Positions 16,320 to 25,321 of a stretch of DNA of 64,000 nucleotides are shown piece by piece. The notes under the pieces are model-generated. The model did not search any database. It worked only from the letters and a program-made list of their open reading frames with translations, and was not told the origin of the DNA. Origin of the DNA: Acidobacteriota bacterium (GTDB lineage Bacteria; Acidobacteriota; Terriglobia; Terriglobales; Acidobacteriaceae); NCBI GenBank assembly GCA_003225005.1, contig QIAN01000306.1, positions 1-64,000 of the forward strand, given 5' to 3'. Every line of letters starts with the position of its first letter. Position 1 is the stretch's first letter. The position numbers were made by a program, and so were the translations under genes.

Positions 16320-19300
16320 TTAGAACGTAAACTTCAGGCCTAACTGCACCGCCCGGCTGCCGCCCGATCCAATCACCGGGTTGGCCGCGGCTACATCCGG
16401 CGTCGCGCAAGCACAACCGAAAGCGCCGAAAGCCGAAGGATCGTTTTGTCCGTAACCGTTTTGTCCGCCGTAGGGATTGGCAAAGTTAGGGTGGTTAAAA
16501 ATGTTGAAGAACTCCGCGCGGAACTGAGCGTGAACCCGATCTCCGAAGTGCCAGTTCTTGGCAATCGAGAAATCGAAGTTCTTGAATCCGGAGTCGGGGA
16601 ACAGATTGCGAGGCATGTTGCCCAACTGCCCCAACGGCGGCGGCAGCATGATGGAAGCGCCCTTGGCGTAGCAGCCATACAAGTTCAGCGCAGCGGTCGC
16701 CGGCCCGGCTGTCCCTCCGTCCACGGCTAACGCTTGTGTCGTACAGGCCGACGGCGTATTGGGATTGCCAGGACCGAAGTACGGAATTGGAGTTGGGCCC
16801 GACTTGAAGTCAGACGGCCTGCCGTAAAAGCTCCAGCGGATGGGGGCGGTAGCTGGCGGACTCACCGGAAGCGAACCCGTACCGCTGGCGTCGGTTCCCA
16901 GATCAATCGGTCCCCAGAATTGCGAGCTTTCCAATGTCACGATGGAATTGAGTTCCCAACCTTCCATCATCTGCGCAAATCCTTTGCGTCCGGGGATGGC
17001 ATAGGTGAGCGAGAGCGTGAGACGGTGTCGAATATCAAAGTCACTGTTCGCGTATTCCCGTCCTACATTGGCCGAGTCCACGGGCAGGCCCGCGCCATAA
17101 CCAAAGTCCCAGTTTGCGCCCACGTCGTCTAGCGCGTGGGCGTAGGTGTAACCGGCCACCATGCTCAGGCCGTGGTAGTTTCGAGAGTTCAACGTGACCT
17201 GCAGGCCGTTGTAATTTGATTTGTAAATGTTCCCCATCTGGAAGATGTTGCTAAGGTAGGGGAACTTCGCAGCGAAAGGTCGGTTCGCTTCTTCCCCTCC
17301 GGTGCTGTCTGGCGCACAGAAAGTGGGGTCGGTGTAGCCTGAAGCGATGCAAGCGGTGATACTTGCCGCGGGCCAGCCCGATCCTACTGGCGGTTGATTG
17401 ATGTCCCGAATGCCAGTCAAGTTCGAACCGTGATTGCCCACATAGGCAATTTCGAGAGAAAGGTTCGGCGTAAAGGAGTGTTGCAGGTTCAGCGTCCAGT
17501 TCCATACGTACGGAGTAGTGAGGTTGCGGACCACACTCATGATTGGGCATGGGCTCGCGCTGCAATCGATGTTGCTGCTGCTGATGTTGCCGTAGATCGG
17601 CCCGTTGTCCCAAGGATAGGGCAAAGGAATAATCGTCTGGTTGCCGGCGGTGATTGTGCCTCCAGCGGTGTTGCCAGCGGCATCGATAATGGCTCCCGTT
17701 GGAACGTTGGAGAGGCCGAAGGCATTGTTGAAAGCGAGAAACGATTCCCAGTTCACCGTTTCATACATCAGGCTGGCACCGCCTCTCAGCACGGTTTTTC
17801 CTTTGCCCATTACATCCCAGGCAAAGCCAAAACGCGGGGCAAAGTTCTTGCCATCGGGATTGTAGGGACCGCTGACGCCGTTTAATCCCGCCTGAATCAA
17901 GCCGGTGGGCGAATTCCGATCAAAATTGCCCAGGAGATTGTGAGCCTCTTTGATGTCCGAGCGGTACTCGTAGCGCAGGCCGACATTGATCGTGAGATTC
18001 TTGGTCGCGCGCCAGTCGTCCTGCAAAAAGGCCGAATATTCCCAGTCGTGGATCTGGCGGCGGGGATCGCCAGTTTGTACTGATGCTTTGAAAGGCGCAC
18101 CAGAGAAAAAGTCTTCCAACTGGGAGGTGTTGAGGGTAGTGGCCGGGTTCGCGGGATCCGGGGTGTTGCCACCAAGAAATGTGATACTACCCCGGGCGTT
18201 GCCAAATGCGCCGCCGCTGAAGCCCTCGCGGTGGAGCTCCCCGCCGAGTTTTATGGCGTGTTTGCCCTTGATGTAGGAGACGTGATCGATAAACTGGGTG
18301 ATCGTGTCTGGTCCCTGGAACTTCGGCCACTTGAATGCGCCCAGACCGGGGAAGAAATATCCAGCGAAACCAATGCGGGGTAAGCCTCCGGTCAGGGGAC
18401 CGCTCACGCCCGTGTTGAGACCATAACTTGATGCCGGTGCATTCAAGTCGCCCGGCAGTGTCGGCTGGTAGAGACGGTTGTAGCCGACCCTGGCTTCATT
18501 TACCCAGCGCTCATTGGGGGTCCAAATCCAGTTTCCTCCAACCACTTGCGCGCGGGTGTGGATCTTGGATCGCCAGAAGGACTGCAGCTCCGGAAAATCT
18601 TCGACCGTTCCTGAGTTATTGCCGAAGAAGTAAAAGCCGCTCACGCTGTGGTGCCGGTTGAAGTTGTAGTCTACTTTGCCCAGCGCATTGTCGACGCCCA
18701 CTTGATTGGGAAATCCGTTTACGATGTTGATGCTTGGATTGTTGTTGGTGGGAAATCCTTTGCCGTTGCAGGTAACGGTTCCTGCCGAGATCGCACAGCC
18801 CGCGACCTGGAGACTGGCCGGGCTGACGGTGATCCCTCCGGCTTCGAGATCGGCTATTACGTCGGGAATGCTATTGGCACAATCGCCAGTGGCGAGGAAG
18901 ATGCAGTTTCCCGCAGCGGGCATCGTTACCATCGATGGGCTGGTCACGCCGCCGAACGAGTTTCCGACGTCGTAGCGCTGTCCCTCATAGGCGCCGAAGA
19001 AAAACACCTTGTCCTTGATGATGGCGCCGCCCAGACTGCCGCCAAACTGTTCCAGAGTTCGGGGGTTTTTCGGGGCCGGAGATTGTCCGAACGCGCAGGG
19101 ATTCTTAGAGCAGTTAAAGTAATTGCGTGCGTCCATGGCTCCATCGCGGCCGAAAGCGAACGCACTGCCGTGAAGCATGTTGGTGCCGGATTTCAATCCA
19201 ACATTGACGACCGCGCCCGGCTTCCAGCCATATTCTGCCGAGGGATTCTCCTGAACATTGAACTCCTGAATCGTATCGATCGGCAGGATAGTCGCGGAAT

Positions 19301-19970
19301 CTCCCGCGATGCCCGCTCCGTTAATGATGCCCTGGCCGGAAAACGGCTCGCTGTTGAACAATCCTTCGACGAAATAGGCGTTGTCTTCGGCGCGTAAACC
19401 GTTGGTGCTGGTGGTCGAAAATCCGCCCCCTGGATAGCGCATCACGCCCGGCCGTAGCTGCAACAGGTTTTCGTAATTGCGCCCGTTCAGCGGAAGATCA
19501 TTAATCTCTTGGTTGCTGAGAGTGCCTCCCAAAGTGGCAGACGTTGTGTTCACCAGCGGGACATTTTCGTCGACGACGATGGTCTCGGAAACTTGTCCGG
19601 GCGGGAGGGCGAAATCAATACGCACGTCGGTAGCTACTTCCACTCCGACGCTCGGACGTTGTACAGTCTTGAATCCTCTTGCCTCCACCTGGATCCTGTA
19701 GTTTCCCGGAGTTAAGTCCGCCGCCACGTAAGCTCCCGCCTCGTCCGTGGTCAAAGTCCTCGATGTTCCGCGTTCCAAATCCGTGATCGCTACCTTGGCG
19801 GAAACGACTGCGGCACCGCTCTGGTCGGTGACCGTGCCCAAAATGCGTCCAGCTGTCGATTGCGCTGCGACGGGATGCACCACAGTTGGCAAAAAAACTA
19901 CCAACACGAATCCGACTATCGCGCTTCGAACGGCCGCAGGCACAGTTGTCCTCAGCAATCGGGAACACAT
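16320..19970 (-). CDS. TonB-dependent receptor, Oar-like, with carboxypeptidase regulatory-like domain
   Basis: A 1216-residue outer-membrane receptor. A signal segment (about 15-37) is followed by a CarboxypepD_reg-like domain (residues 40-125, RILGTVTDQSGAAVVSAKVAI), then a TonB plug (SATLGGTLSNQEINDLPLNGRN, YENLLQLRPGV) and a large beta-barrel rich in aromatic/Asn strands. It ends in the C-terminal signature VQLGLKFTF, with terminal Phe as needed for BAM insertion. This Oar-like type is greatly expanded in Acidobacteriota. It is divergent from the FadR-type regulator gene with possible operators between, so its ligand is probably related to the neighbouring dehydrogenase operon. A hydrolase gene follows. 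Confidence 0.93.
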   Translation of the reverse strand: MCSRLLRTTVPAAVRSAIVGFVLVVFLPTVVHPVAAQSTAGRILGTVTDQSGAAVVSAKVAITDLERGTSRTLTTDEAGAYVAADLTPGNYRIQVEARGFKTVQRPSVGVEVATDVRIDFALPPGQVSETIVVDENVPLVNTTSATLGGTLSNQEINDLPLNGRNYENLLQLRPGVMRYPGGGFSTTSTNGLRAEDNAYFVEGLFNSEPFSGQGIINGAGIAGDSATILPIDTIQEFNVQENPSAEYGWKPGAVVNVGLKSGTNMLHGSAFAFGRDGAMDARNYFNCSKNPCAFGQSPAPKNPRTLEQFGGSLGGAIIKDKVFFFGAYEGQRYDVGNSFGGVTSPSMVTMPAAGNCIFLATGDCANSIPDVIADLEAGGITVSPASLQVAGCAISAGTVTCNGKGFPTNNNPSINIVNGFPNQVGVDNALGKVDYNFNRHHSVSGFYFFGNNSGTVEDFPELQSFWRSKIHTRAQVVGGNWIWTPNERWVNEARVGYNRLYQPTLPGDLNAPASSYGLNTGVSGPLTGGLPRIGFAGYFFPGLGAFKWPKFQGPDTITQFIDHVSYIKGKHAIKLGGELHREGFSGGAFGNARGSITFLGGNTPDPANPATTLNTSQLEDFFSGAPFKASVQTGDPRRQIHDWEYSAFLQDDWRATKNLTINVGLRYEYRSDIKEAHNLLGNFDRNSPTGLIQAGLNGVSGPYNPDGKNFAPRFGFAWDVMGKGKTVLRGGASLMYETVNWESFLAFNNAFGLSNVPTGAIIDAAGNTAGGTITAGNQTIIPLPYPWDNGPIYGNISSSNIDCSASPCPIMSVVRNLTTPYVWNWTLNLQHSFTPNLSLEIAYVGNHGSNLTGIRDINQPPVGSGWPAASITACIASGYTDPTFCAPDSTGGEEANRPFAAKFPYLSNIFQMGNIYKSNYNGLQVTLNSRNYHGLSMVAGYTYAHALDDVGANWDFGYGAGLPVDSANVGREYANSDFDIRHRLTLSLTYAIPGRKGFAQMMEGWELNSIVTLESSQFWGPIDLGTDASGTGSLPVSPPATAPIRWSFYGRPSDFKSGPTPIPYFGPGNPNTPSACTTQALAVDGGTAGPATAALNLYGCYAKGASIMLPPPLGQLGNMPRNLFPDSGFKNFDFSIAKNWHFGDRVHAQFRAEFFNIFNHPNFANPYGGQNGYGQNDPSAFGAFGCACATPDVAAANPVIGSGGSRAVQLGLKFTF

Positions 19971-20078
19971 AGATATCCCTCCGGTTCTTCTGGTCCGACA
20001 GCCATACCACCACTAGAGAACGGGTGTCAAGAAGATTTGCGAGAGACCCGACGTTGACATGGGAAAACTGCCTTCATC

Positions 20079-20155
20079 ATACCACTATACCAATATACCA
20101 TAACAGCTTCCTCTATAAACCACCTGCCAGATGTCCCATATTCGCGGTATAGTAG
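20079..20155. promoter_or_regulatory. Candidate GntR/FadR-type operator sites between divergent genes
   Basis: On the minus strand 20079-20102 reads as closely spaced TGGTAT/GGTATA units (TGGTATATTGGTATAGTGGTAT). A further GGTATAGT at 20146-20153 pairs as an inverted repeat with ACTATACC at 20084-20091. FadR-subfamily regulators commonly bind TGGTATACCA-like or TNGTNNNACNA-like palindromes, so these are good candidates for the product of the regulator gene starting at 20213. The assignment is inferred from position and sequence only. Confidence 0.5.
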
Positions 20156-20212
20156 CCAGACCACGTCCAGTTGCGACGCCCCGAGTGCGCTGGGCAGGTG
20201 GGGGGCGAGTTT

Positions 20213-20971
20213 GTGTACAAAGTAGTGCGGACATCCCGGCTGTACGAGCAAATCGTTCAGCAGATTGAAGAATCCATCCTAAAGGGGACCCTGAAAACTG
20301 GGGACCAGCTGCCCGCTGAACGCGACCTGGCGCAACGTTTTGGCGTCAGCCGCACCGCAGTTCGCGAAGCAGTGAAAGCATTGCGCGAAAAAGGCCTGGT
20401 TGAGGCATACTCCGGCCGCGGTACCTTCATCACGGATGGTACCTCGCAGGCTGTTCGACAATCACTGGACCTCATGGTGAAGATCGGCCAGCCGGAAGGC
20501 TCGCAGTATCTCGCCGAACTGCGTGCCATCCTCGAACCGGAAATCGCAGCGTTGGCAGCGGCCCGCGCACAAGAATCCGACATGGCCACGATGCGCGAAG
20601 CGGTTGCGGTCATGGACCGAGCCGGTCGCGATCCCGATCCTTATATAGAAGCCGATCTCGATTTCCATCTCGCGCTGGCAGAAGCGGCGGCTAATCCCCT
20701 GATTCTCTCGCTGATTGATTCCATCGTTGGCCTGCTTCGCGAGCAACGGATGAGGATATTCAAAGTTGAAGGCGGTCCCGAGCGCGGGCAGTTTCATCAC
20801 AAGCGCATCTTGGAAGCCATGGAACAACGCGATCCGGAGAAGGCCCGCGACGCCATGCGGGCGCATCTCGACCAGGTGCGCGAGGACTCCCAGGTTTCTT
20901 CAAGCAAACTTTCAGCGGGCAAAGTTTCTTCGGCCAAAATTGGGCCGGTATCTTCCAGGCAGACTTCATAA
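20213..20971 (+). CDS. FadR-subfamily GntR transcriptional regulator
   Basis: About 252 residues from a GTG at 20213 preceded by a G-rich SD. The N-terminal winged helix has the GntR signature (LYEQIVQQIEESILKGTL, QLPAERDLAQRFGVSRTAVREA, GRGTFI). The C-terminal all-helical FCD domain (residues about 95-225) contains likely metal/ligand residues (EADLDFHLALAEAAANP and a late His in FHHKRILEAM). FCD regulators sense organic acids. The gene starts the rightward operon (dehydrogenase, E1, M24, E2) and is divergent from the TonB receptor gene. An in-frame ATG at 20171 would add 14 residues. Confidence 0.9.
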   Translation: MYKVVRTSRLYEQIVQQIEESILKGTLKTGDQLPAERDLAQRFGVSRTAVREAVKALREKGLVEAYSGRGTFITDGTSQAVRQSLDLMVKIGQPEGSQYLAELRAILEPEIAALAAARAQESDMATMREAVAVMDRAGRDPDPYIEADLDFHLALAEAAANPLILSLIDSIVGLLREQRMRIFKVEGGPERGQFHHKRILEAMEQRDPEKARDAMRAHLDQVREDSQVSSSKLSAGKVSSAKIGPVSSRQTS

Positions 20972-20990
20972 TTTCGGAGGCCAGCGTCGC

Positions 20991-21872
20991 ATGTCGAAAG
21001 TCGGATTTATCGGTCTCGGCGTCATGGGTGGCCAGATGGTGAGCCGGTTGCTCAGCAAGGGTCACACCGTGACTGGATACAATCGCACGCGATCGAAGGC
21101 GCAACGGCTGATTGACAAGGGTATGAAATGGGAAGACTCTCCCCGTGCGGTGGCCGCCGCGTCCGATTTTACTTTTGCCATGGTAACGAATGCTGCGGCG
21201 ATCTCGGCGATCACGGAGGGTTCCGACGGAATGCTGGCGGGACTCGGGCCGGGCAAGATTTTCCTCGACATGAGCACGGTGAGTCCCAGCGTCAGCCGCG
21301 CCCTGGCGGCGAAAGTCCGCGAGCGGGGCGCCGACATGGTGGACTCGCCGGTGTCTGGGAGCGTCATCACTCTACAAGAAGGAAAATTGTCAGTCATGGT
21401 GGGAGGCCGCCGCGAGACTTTTGAAAAAGTGAAGCCGCTGCTGCACGATATTGGGCCCAAGGTCACATACGTTGGTGACAACGGCGTCGCTTTGTCGATG
21501 AAGATTGCCACCAATTTGAGTCTGGCGGTGCAGATGCTCGCCTTCTCCGAAGGCGTGCTGCTCGCGGAAAAGAGTGGAATCGCGCGCGAGGTCGCAGTCG
21601 ATGTGCTCACGCACAGCGCCGTGGCCTCGCCCATGATCCAGTATCGCGGACCATTCGTACTCAAGCAGCCTGAAGAAGCCTGGTTCGATGTGAACATGAT
21701 GCAAAAAGACATGGTTCTGGCAATGGAGTTGGGACGACAGCTGGATGTGCCCCTGCCGACCACGGCGATAGGCAATGAGTTCCTCACCGCCGCGCGCGGC
21801 ATGGGTATGGAGAAGTTGGATTTCGCCTGCATGTTCGATGTGCTGGCGCGTATGTCGGGGATCTCGAAATGA
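20991..21872 (+). CDS. NAD(P)-dependent 3-hydroxyisobutyrate-dehydrogenase-family oxidoreductase
   Basis: A 293-residue protein. The Rossmann motif KVGFIGLGVMGGQMVSRLL opens it. The substrate-binding loop DSPVSGSVITLQEGKLSVMVGG and the catalytic-Lys region VALSMKIATNLSLAV (Lys in the usual GxxxxxKxxNN position) follow. Family substrates are beta-hydroxyacids such as 3-hydroxyisobutyrate, tartronate semialdehyde or succinic semialdehyde; the real one is unknown. CGGAGG precedes the ATG at 20991. It begins 19 nt after the regulator gene and its stop overlaps the E1alpha start (ATGA). Confidence 0.9.
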   Translation: MSKVGFIGLGVMGGQMVSRLLSKGHTVTGYNRTRSKAQRLIDKGMKWEDSPRAVAAASDFTFAMVTNAAAISAITEGSDGMLAGLGPGKIFLDMSTVSPSVSRALAAKVRERGADMVDSPVSGSVITLQEGKLSVMVGGRRETFEKVKPLLHDIGPKVTYVGDNGVALSMKIATNLSLAVQMLAFSEGVLLAEKSGIAREVAVDVLTHSAVASPMIQYRGPFVLKQPEEAWFDVNMMQKDMVLAMELGRQLDVPLPTTAIGNEFLTAARGMGMEKLDFACMFDVLARMSGISK

Positions 21873-22873
21873 CCATGGCGGCACCCCAGTTCGAGGCGGG
21901 CGCGGATACCGCGGTTCAGAGGGACAAATGGATCCACATGTACCGGCAGATGGTGAGCATCCGCCTGTTTGAAGAGCAGGTAAACGAACTTTACACACGC
22001 GCACTCATGCCAGGCCTCGCCCATCTTTACAGCGGAGAGGAAGCGGTCGCTGTCGGAATCTGCGAAGCGCTGCGGATCGATGATTACATCACCAGCACGC
22101 ACCGCGGTCACGGCCATTGTCTGGCCAAGGGAGCTTCGCCCGACCGGATGTTCGCCGAATTGCTGGGCAAAGAGGCAGGCTACTGCCGCGGCAAAGGTGG
22201 CTCCATGCACATCGCCGATCCTGCGACCGGCAACCTCGGTGCCAATGCAATCGTCGGCGGCAGCGTGGGAATTGCCACCGGCGCAGCATTTGCGGCAAAG
22301 AAATTAGCAACGGACCGCGTTGCAGTCTGCTTCTTCGGCGAAGGAGCGCTCGGACAAGGATCGCTCTATGAAGTAATGAACTTGGCGCAACTTTGGAAGT
22401 TGCCCGTAATCTACGTCTGCGAAAACAATCTCTACAACGAGTACACCCATTACACCGAGACCACCGCCGGCGACGTGCTCAGCCGCGCCACAGCGTTCGG
22501 GATCGAGGCAGCGAGCGTCGACGGTCAGGACGTGCGCGCCGTGTACGGGATTGCGAGCCGATTCGTCGAGCGCGCGCGCCGCGGCGAAGGACCGGGCTTT
22601 TTGCAGTGCAATACATATCGCTACACCGGCCACCATGTCGGTGACATCAATCGCGAATACTACCGTTCGAAGACAGAAGAACAGCTCTGGAAAACGGAGC
22701 GCGACCCCCTTAAGGTTCTGTCGGAATGGCTGCTGGCGCAGGGCCTTGCGGGGGCCCCGGCGCTGAAGGAAATTCAAGACCAGATCCGTGCGCGGATGGA
22801 AGCGGCGGTGAAGTTTGCCATCGAGTCCCCTTATCCAAGCGTCGACGAAGTGGAGAAGCACGTCTATGCCTGA
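21869..22873 (+). CDS. pdhA: 2-oxoacid dehydrogenase E1 component, alpha subunit (pyruvate/acetoin type)
   Basis: A 334-residue thiamine-diphosphate enzyme subunit. The TPP motif is FFGEGALGQGSLYEVMNLAQ ending in VCENN (GxG to NN spacing as expected). The N-terminal RLFEEQVNELY, HRGHGHCLAKG and GKGGSMHI blocks match pyruvate dehydrogenase E1alpha and acetoin dehydrogenase AcoA. It decarboxylates a 2-oxoacid and passes the acyl group to the E2 lipoyl arm. It overlaps the upstream gene by 4 nt and the E1beta gene by 8 nt, showing translational coupling. The gene symbol is approximate, since acetoin-type use is not excluded. Confidence 0.92.
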   Translation: MTMAAPQFEAGADTAVQRDKWIHMYRQMVSIRLFEEQVNELYTRALMPGLAHLYSGEEAVAVGICEALRIDDYITSTHRGHGHCLAKGASPDRMFAELLGKEAGYCRGKGGSMHIADPATGNLGANAIVGGSVGIATGAAFAAKKLATDRVAVCFFGEGALGQGSLYEVMNLAQLWKLPVIYVCENNLYNEYTHYTETTAGDVLSRATAFGIEAASVDGQDVRAVYGIASRFVERARRGEGPGFLQCNTYRYTGHHVGDINREYYRSKTEEQLWKTERDPLKVLSEWLLAQGLAGAPALKEIQDQIRARMEAAVKFAIESPYPSVDEVEKHVYA

Positions 22874-23861
22874 GTCCGCCACCCGCGAGTTGACCTTCGC
22901 TCAAGCCGTGCGTGAGGCACTGGCAGAAGAGATGCGCCGCGACTCGCGTGTCTGCATCATCGGCGAAGATGTGGCGGAGGCGGGCACGCCTTTCAAAGTT
23001 CTCTCCGGTCTGGTGGAGGAATTTGGCTCCGAGCGGGTAGTGGATGCTCCAATTTCCGAAGCTGGCTTTACTGGCGTTGGAGTCGGGGCAGCCATGACCG
23101 GGCTTCGACCCGTCGTCGACATCATGTTCGGCGATTTCATCACGCTGACCATGGACCAGATGGTTAATCAGGCCGCCAAAATTCATTACATGTCAGGGGG
23201 ACACTGGAAGGTTCCCATGGTAATGCGCACCACGCTGGGAGCAACCAGGCGCTCGGCGGCGCAACATTCGCAGTCGCTGCATGCCTGGTTCAGTCATGTG
23301 CCAGGACTGAAAGTGGTCTTGCCCTCGACCCCGTACGATGCGAAGGGCCTGTTGAAGACCGCGATTCGCGACGAGAATCCGGTCGTGTTCTTCGAAGATA
23401 AGATGATGTACAAGCTGAAGGGGCCGGTGCCCGAAGACGACTATACGATACCCCTGGGTGTGGCCGACGTGAAGCGCGCAGGGGACGATATCACTCTGGT
23501 CGCCACCAGCAGCATGGTGCAAATTGCGCTGCGCGCCGCCGACCTGCTCGAAAAAGAGAGCATTAGCGCCGAGGTGGTTGATCCACGCACCACCTGGCCA
23601 CTTGACGAAAAAACTCTGATTGAATCGGCAAAGAAAACTTCGCGCGTGATCGTGCTCGACGAAGGCTACGGGCGCTACGGTGTGACGGCGGAGCTCGCCG
23701 CGCTGATCGCCGAAGGTGCATTCTACGATCTGGACGCGCCGGTGAAACGCATGGCTGCAATGCACGTGCCGATTCCGTTTTCTCCGCCGCTTGAAGACGT
23801 GACGATACCGACGGAACAGACCGTATTCCATGCGGCGAGATCGATGTGTAAACCGTCTTGA
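22866..23861 (+). CDS. pdhB: 2-oxoacid dehydrogenase E1 component, beta subunit
   Basis: A 331-residue partner of E1alpha, with start ATG at 22866 inside the E1alpha end. Blocks such as REALAEEMRRDSRVCIIGEDV, DAPISEAGFTGVGVGAAM, RTTLGATRRSAAQHSQSLHAW and VVDPRTTWPLDEKTLIESAKKT are typical. The beta subunit completes the TPP site and forms the E2-binding face. The conserved His in the AAQHSQSLHAW segment is present. The next gene starts about 80 nt later, after an intergenic text-like repeat. Confidence 0.92.
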   Translation: MPESATRELTFAQAVREALAEEMRRDSRVCIIGEDVAEAGTPFKVLSGLVEEFGSERVVDAPISEAGFTGVGVGAAMTGLRPVVDIMFGDFITLTMDQMVNQAAKIHYMSGGHWKVPMVMRTTLGATRRSAAQHSQSLHAWFSHVPGLKVVLPSTPYDAKGLLKTAIRDENPVVFFEDKMMYKLKGPVPEDDYTIPLGVADVKRAGDDITLVATSSMVQIALRAADLLEKESISAEVVDPRTTWPLDEKTLIESAKKTSRVIVLDEGYGRYGVTAELAALIAEGAFYDLDAPVKRMAAMHVPIPFSPPLEDVTIPTEQTVFHAARSMCKPS

Positions 23862-23884
23862 CGGCGTCGGGCCTTTGAGGATTC

Positions 23885-23937
23885 AAGCTACAGGCCAGGA
23901 GCTAGACCCCTGACCTGAGAGCTAAAAGCTGGAGGCT
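23885..23937. repeat. Low-complexity word repeat (GCTAGAAGCT type)
   Basis: The spacer before the M24 gene consists of AAGCTACAGGCCAGGAGCTAG and AGAGCTAAAAGCTGGAGGCTG words, like 7291-7320. Its last part (CTGGAGGCTGTT) may double as the SD for the gene at 23941. Confidence 0.45.
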
Positions 23938-23940
23938 GTT

Positions 23941-25287
23941 ATGGCACTAAAAACTCACGGAACGATGGCAGTGGATTGGGAAAATCGCATCGACTTCGAC
24001 CGCCTGCGTCGCGAGCGTCTGGCGCGCGCGAAGGACTTGCTGGCGAAGTCGGAGATGGGCGCCTTGCTGTGCTTCGACATGAACAACGTCCGCTATCTGA
24101 CTTCCACACACATCGGCACCTGGGCCCAGGACAAGGCCAACCGCTTCACCCTTCTGCCGCAGAACGACGAGCCCATCCTGTGGGACTTCGGCTCTGCCGC
24201 CAAACACCACCAGCTCAACTGCCCGTGGCTGGGCGACCGTTCGCGCCCGGGAATTTCAATGTTGCGCGGTGCCATGACTCCCGAGATGGGGCGCGCAGAA
24301 GATGTCGCCAAGAAAATTCGCGTTGAACTTGAGATGCGTGGTCTACACAAAGAGCCGCTTGGCATCGACCTCATCGAATTACCCGTTCTGTTTGCACTCG
24401 AACGCGAGGGCATCAAAGTTGTCGACGGACAACAACTCATGTCCGACGCACGCGTTATTAAGACGCAGGATGAGATTTCACTGCTCAACACTTCGGCCAT
24501 GATGGTCGACGCTGCCTACGATGAGCTGTACCGCACCATGAAACCGGGGATGCGCGAGAACGAAGCCGTGGGACTGGTCAGCAAAGTTCTCTACGATCTG
24601 GGTTCGGAATATGTTGAAGCCGTGAATGCCATTTCCGGCGAACGCTGCAATCCGCATCCCCATGTGTTTTCCGATCGCGTGCTGCGCCCGGGCGATCCCG
24701 TCTACTACGACATTCTCCATTCGTACATGGGATATCGCACCTGTTATTACCGCTGCTTCACAATTGGGTATGGTTCGCACGCCATGGTCGATGCCTACAA
24801 GCGCTGCCGTGATTACCTCGATGCCGCGATCGAACTGGTTCGCCCTGGCCGCACCACCGCCGAGATTGCCTCGGTGTGGCCGAAAGCAGAAGAGTTTGGA
24901 TTCCCCAACGAAGAAGCTTGCTTTGCGCTGCAATACGGACACGGTATCGGCCTCGCGATCTGGGAAAAACCAGTGATCAGTCGCCTGGTTTCGTTCGACC
25001 ATCCGGTCGAGATCAAGCCGGGCATGGTATTCGCGCTGGAAACTTTCTGGCCTTCGACCGATGGCTGGAGTGCGGCGCGCATTGAAGAAGAAATCGTGGT
25101 CACTCCGACCGGCCACGAAGTCATCACGCGCTTTCCGGCGGAAGAACTTCTCGTCGCCGGAGCGCACTATTTCACTGTAAACGGCCCGCTGCCCACTACA
25201 CGAGAAACCGAGGCTGAACCCAGCCGCCGCGTGCTGGAAATGATCGAGACGAGCGCTAAAACAGAGCGCGTAGGAGTCTCGGGCTGA
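23941..25287 (+). CDS. M24 (pita-bread) family protein, Xaa-Pro-peptidase-like, one metal ligand changed
   Basis: A 448-residue protein with a creatinase/prolidase N-terminal domain (to about 185) and a pita-bread domain. The five-ligand dimetal site should be Asp-Asp-His-Glu-Glu. Here the first Asp is in VYYDILHSY. The second, eleven residues on, is Cys in YRTCYYRCF. His (YGHGIGLAIWE), Glu (FALETFWPS) and the last Glu (RIEEEIVV) are kept. So it is unlikely to be an ordinary dimetal peptidase. Creatinase (metal-free) and DMSP lyase DddP (iron) show that the fold supports other chemistry. The position between E1beta and E2 points to a metabolic rather than proteolytic role. Confidence 0.85.
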   Translation: MALKTHGTMAVDWENRIDFDRLRRERLARAKDLLAKSEMGALLCFDMNNVRYLTSTHIGTWAQDKANRFTLLPQNDEPILWDFGSAAKHHQLNCPWLGDRSRPGISMLRGAMTPEMGRAEDVAKKIRVELEMRGLHKEPLGIDLIELPVLFALEREGIKVVDGQQLMSDARVIKTQDEISLLNTSAMMVDAAYDELYRTMKPGMRENEAVGLVSKVLYDLGSEYVEAVNAISGERCNPHPHVFSDRVLRPGDPVYYDILHSYMGYRTCYYRCFTIGYGSHAMVDAYKRCRDYLDAAIELVRPGRTTAEIASVWPKAEEFGFPNEEACFALQYGHGIGLAIWEKPVISRLVSFDHPVEIKPGMVFALETFWPSTDGWSAARIEEEIVVTPTGHEVITRFPAEELLVAGAHYFTVNGPLPTTRETEAEPSRRVLEMIETSAKTERVGVSG

Positions 25288-25321
25288 AGGCCATCGGCCC
25301 TCCCCCCAGAAGAACACAACG

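Noticed and set aside
21062-22210. 382-codon open frame on the minus strand
   Set aside because: Antisense to the hydroxyacid dehydrogenase and E1alpha genes; composition is typical of a GC-driven shadow.
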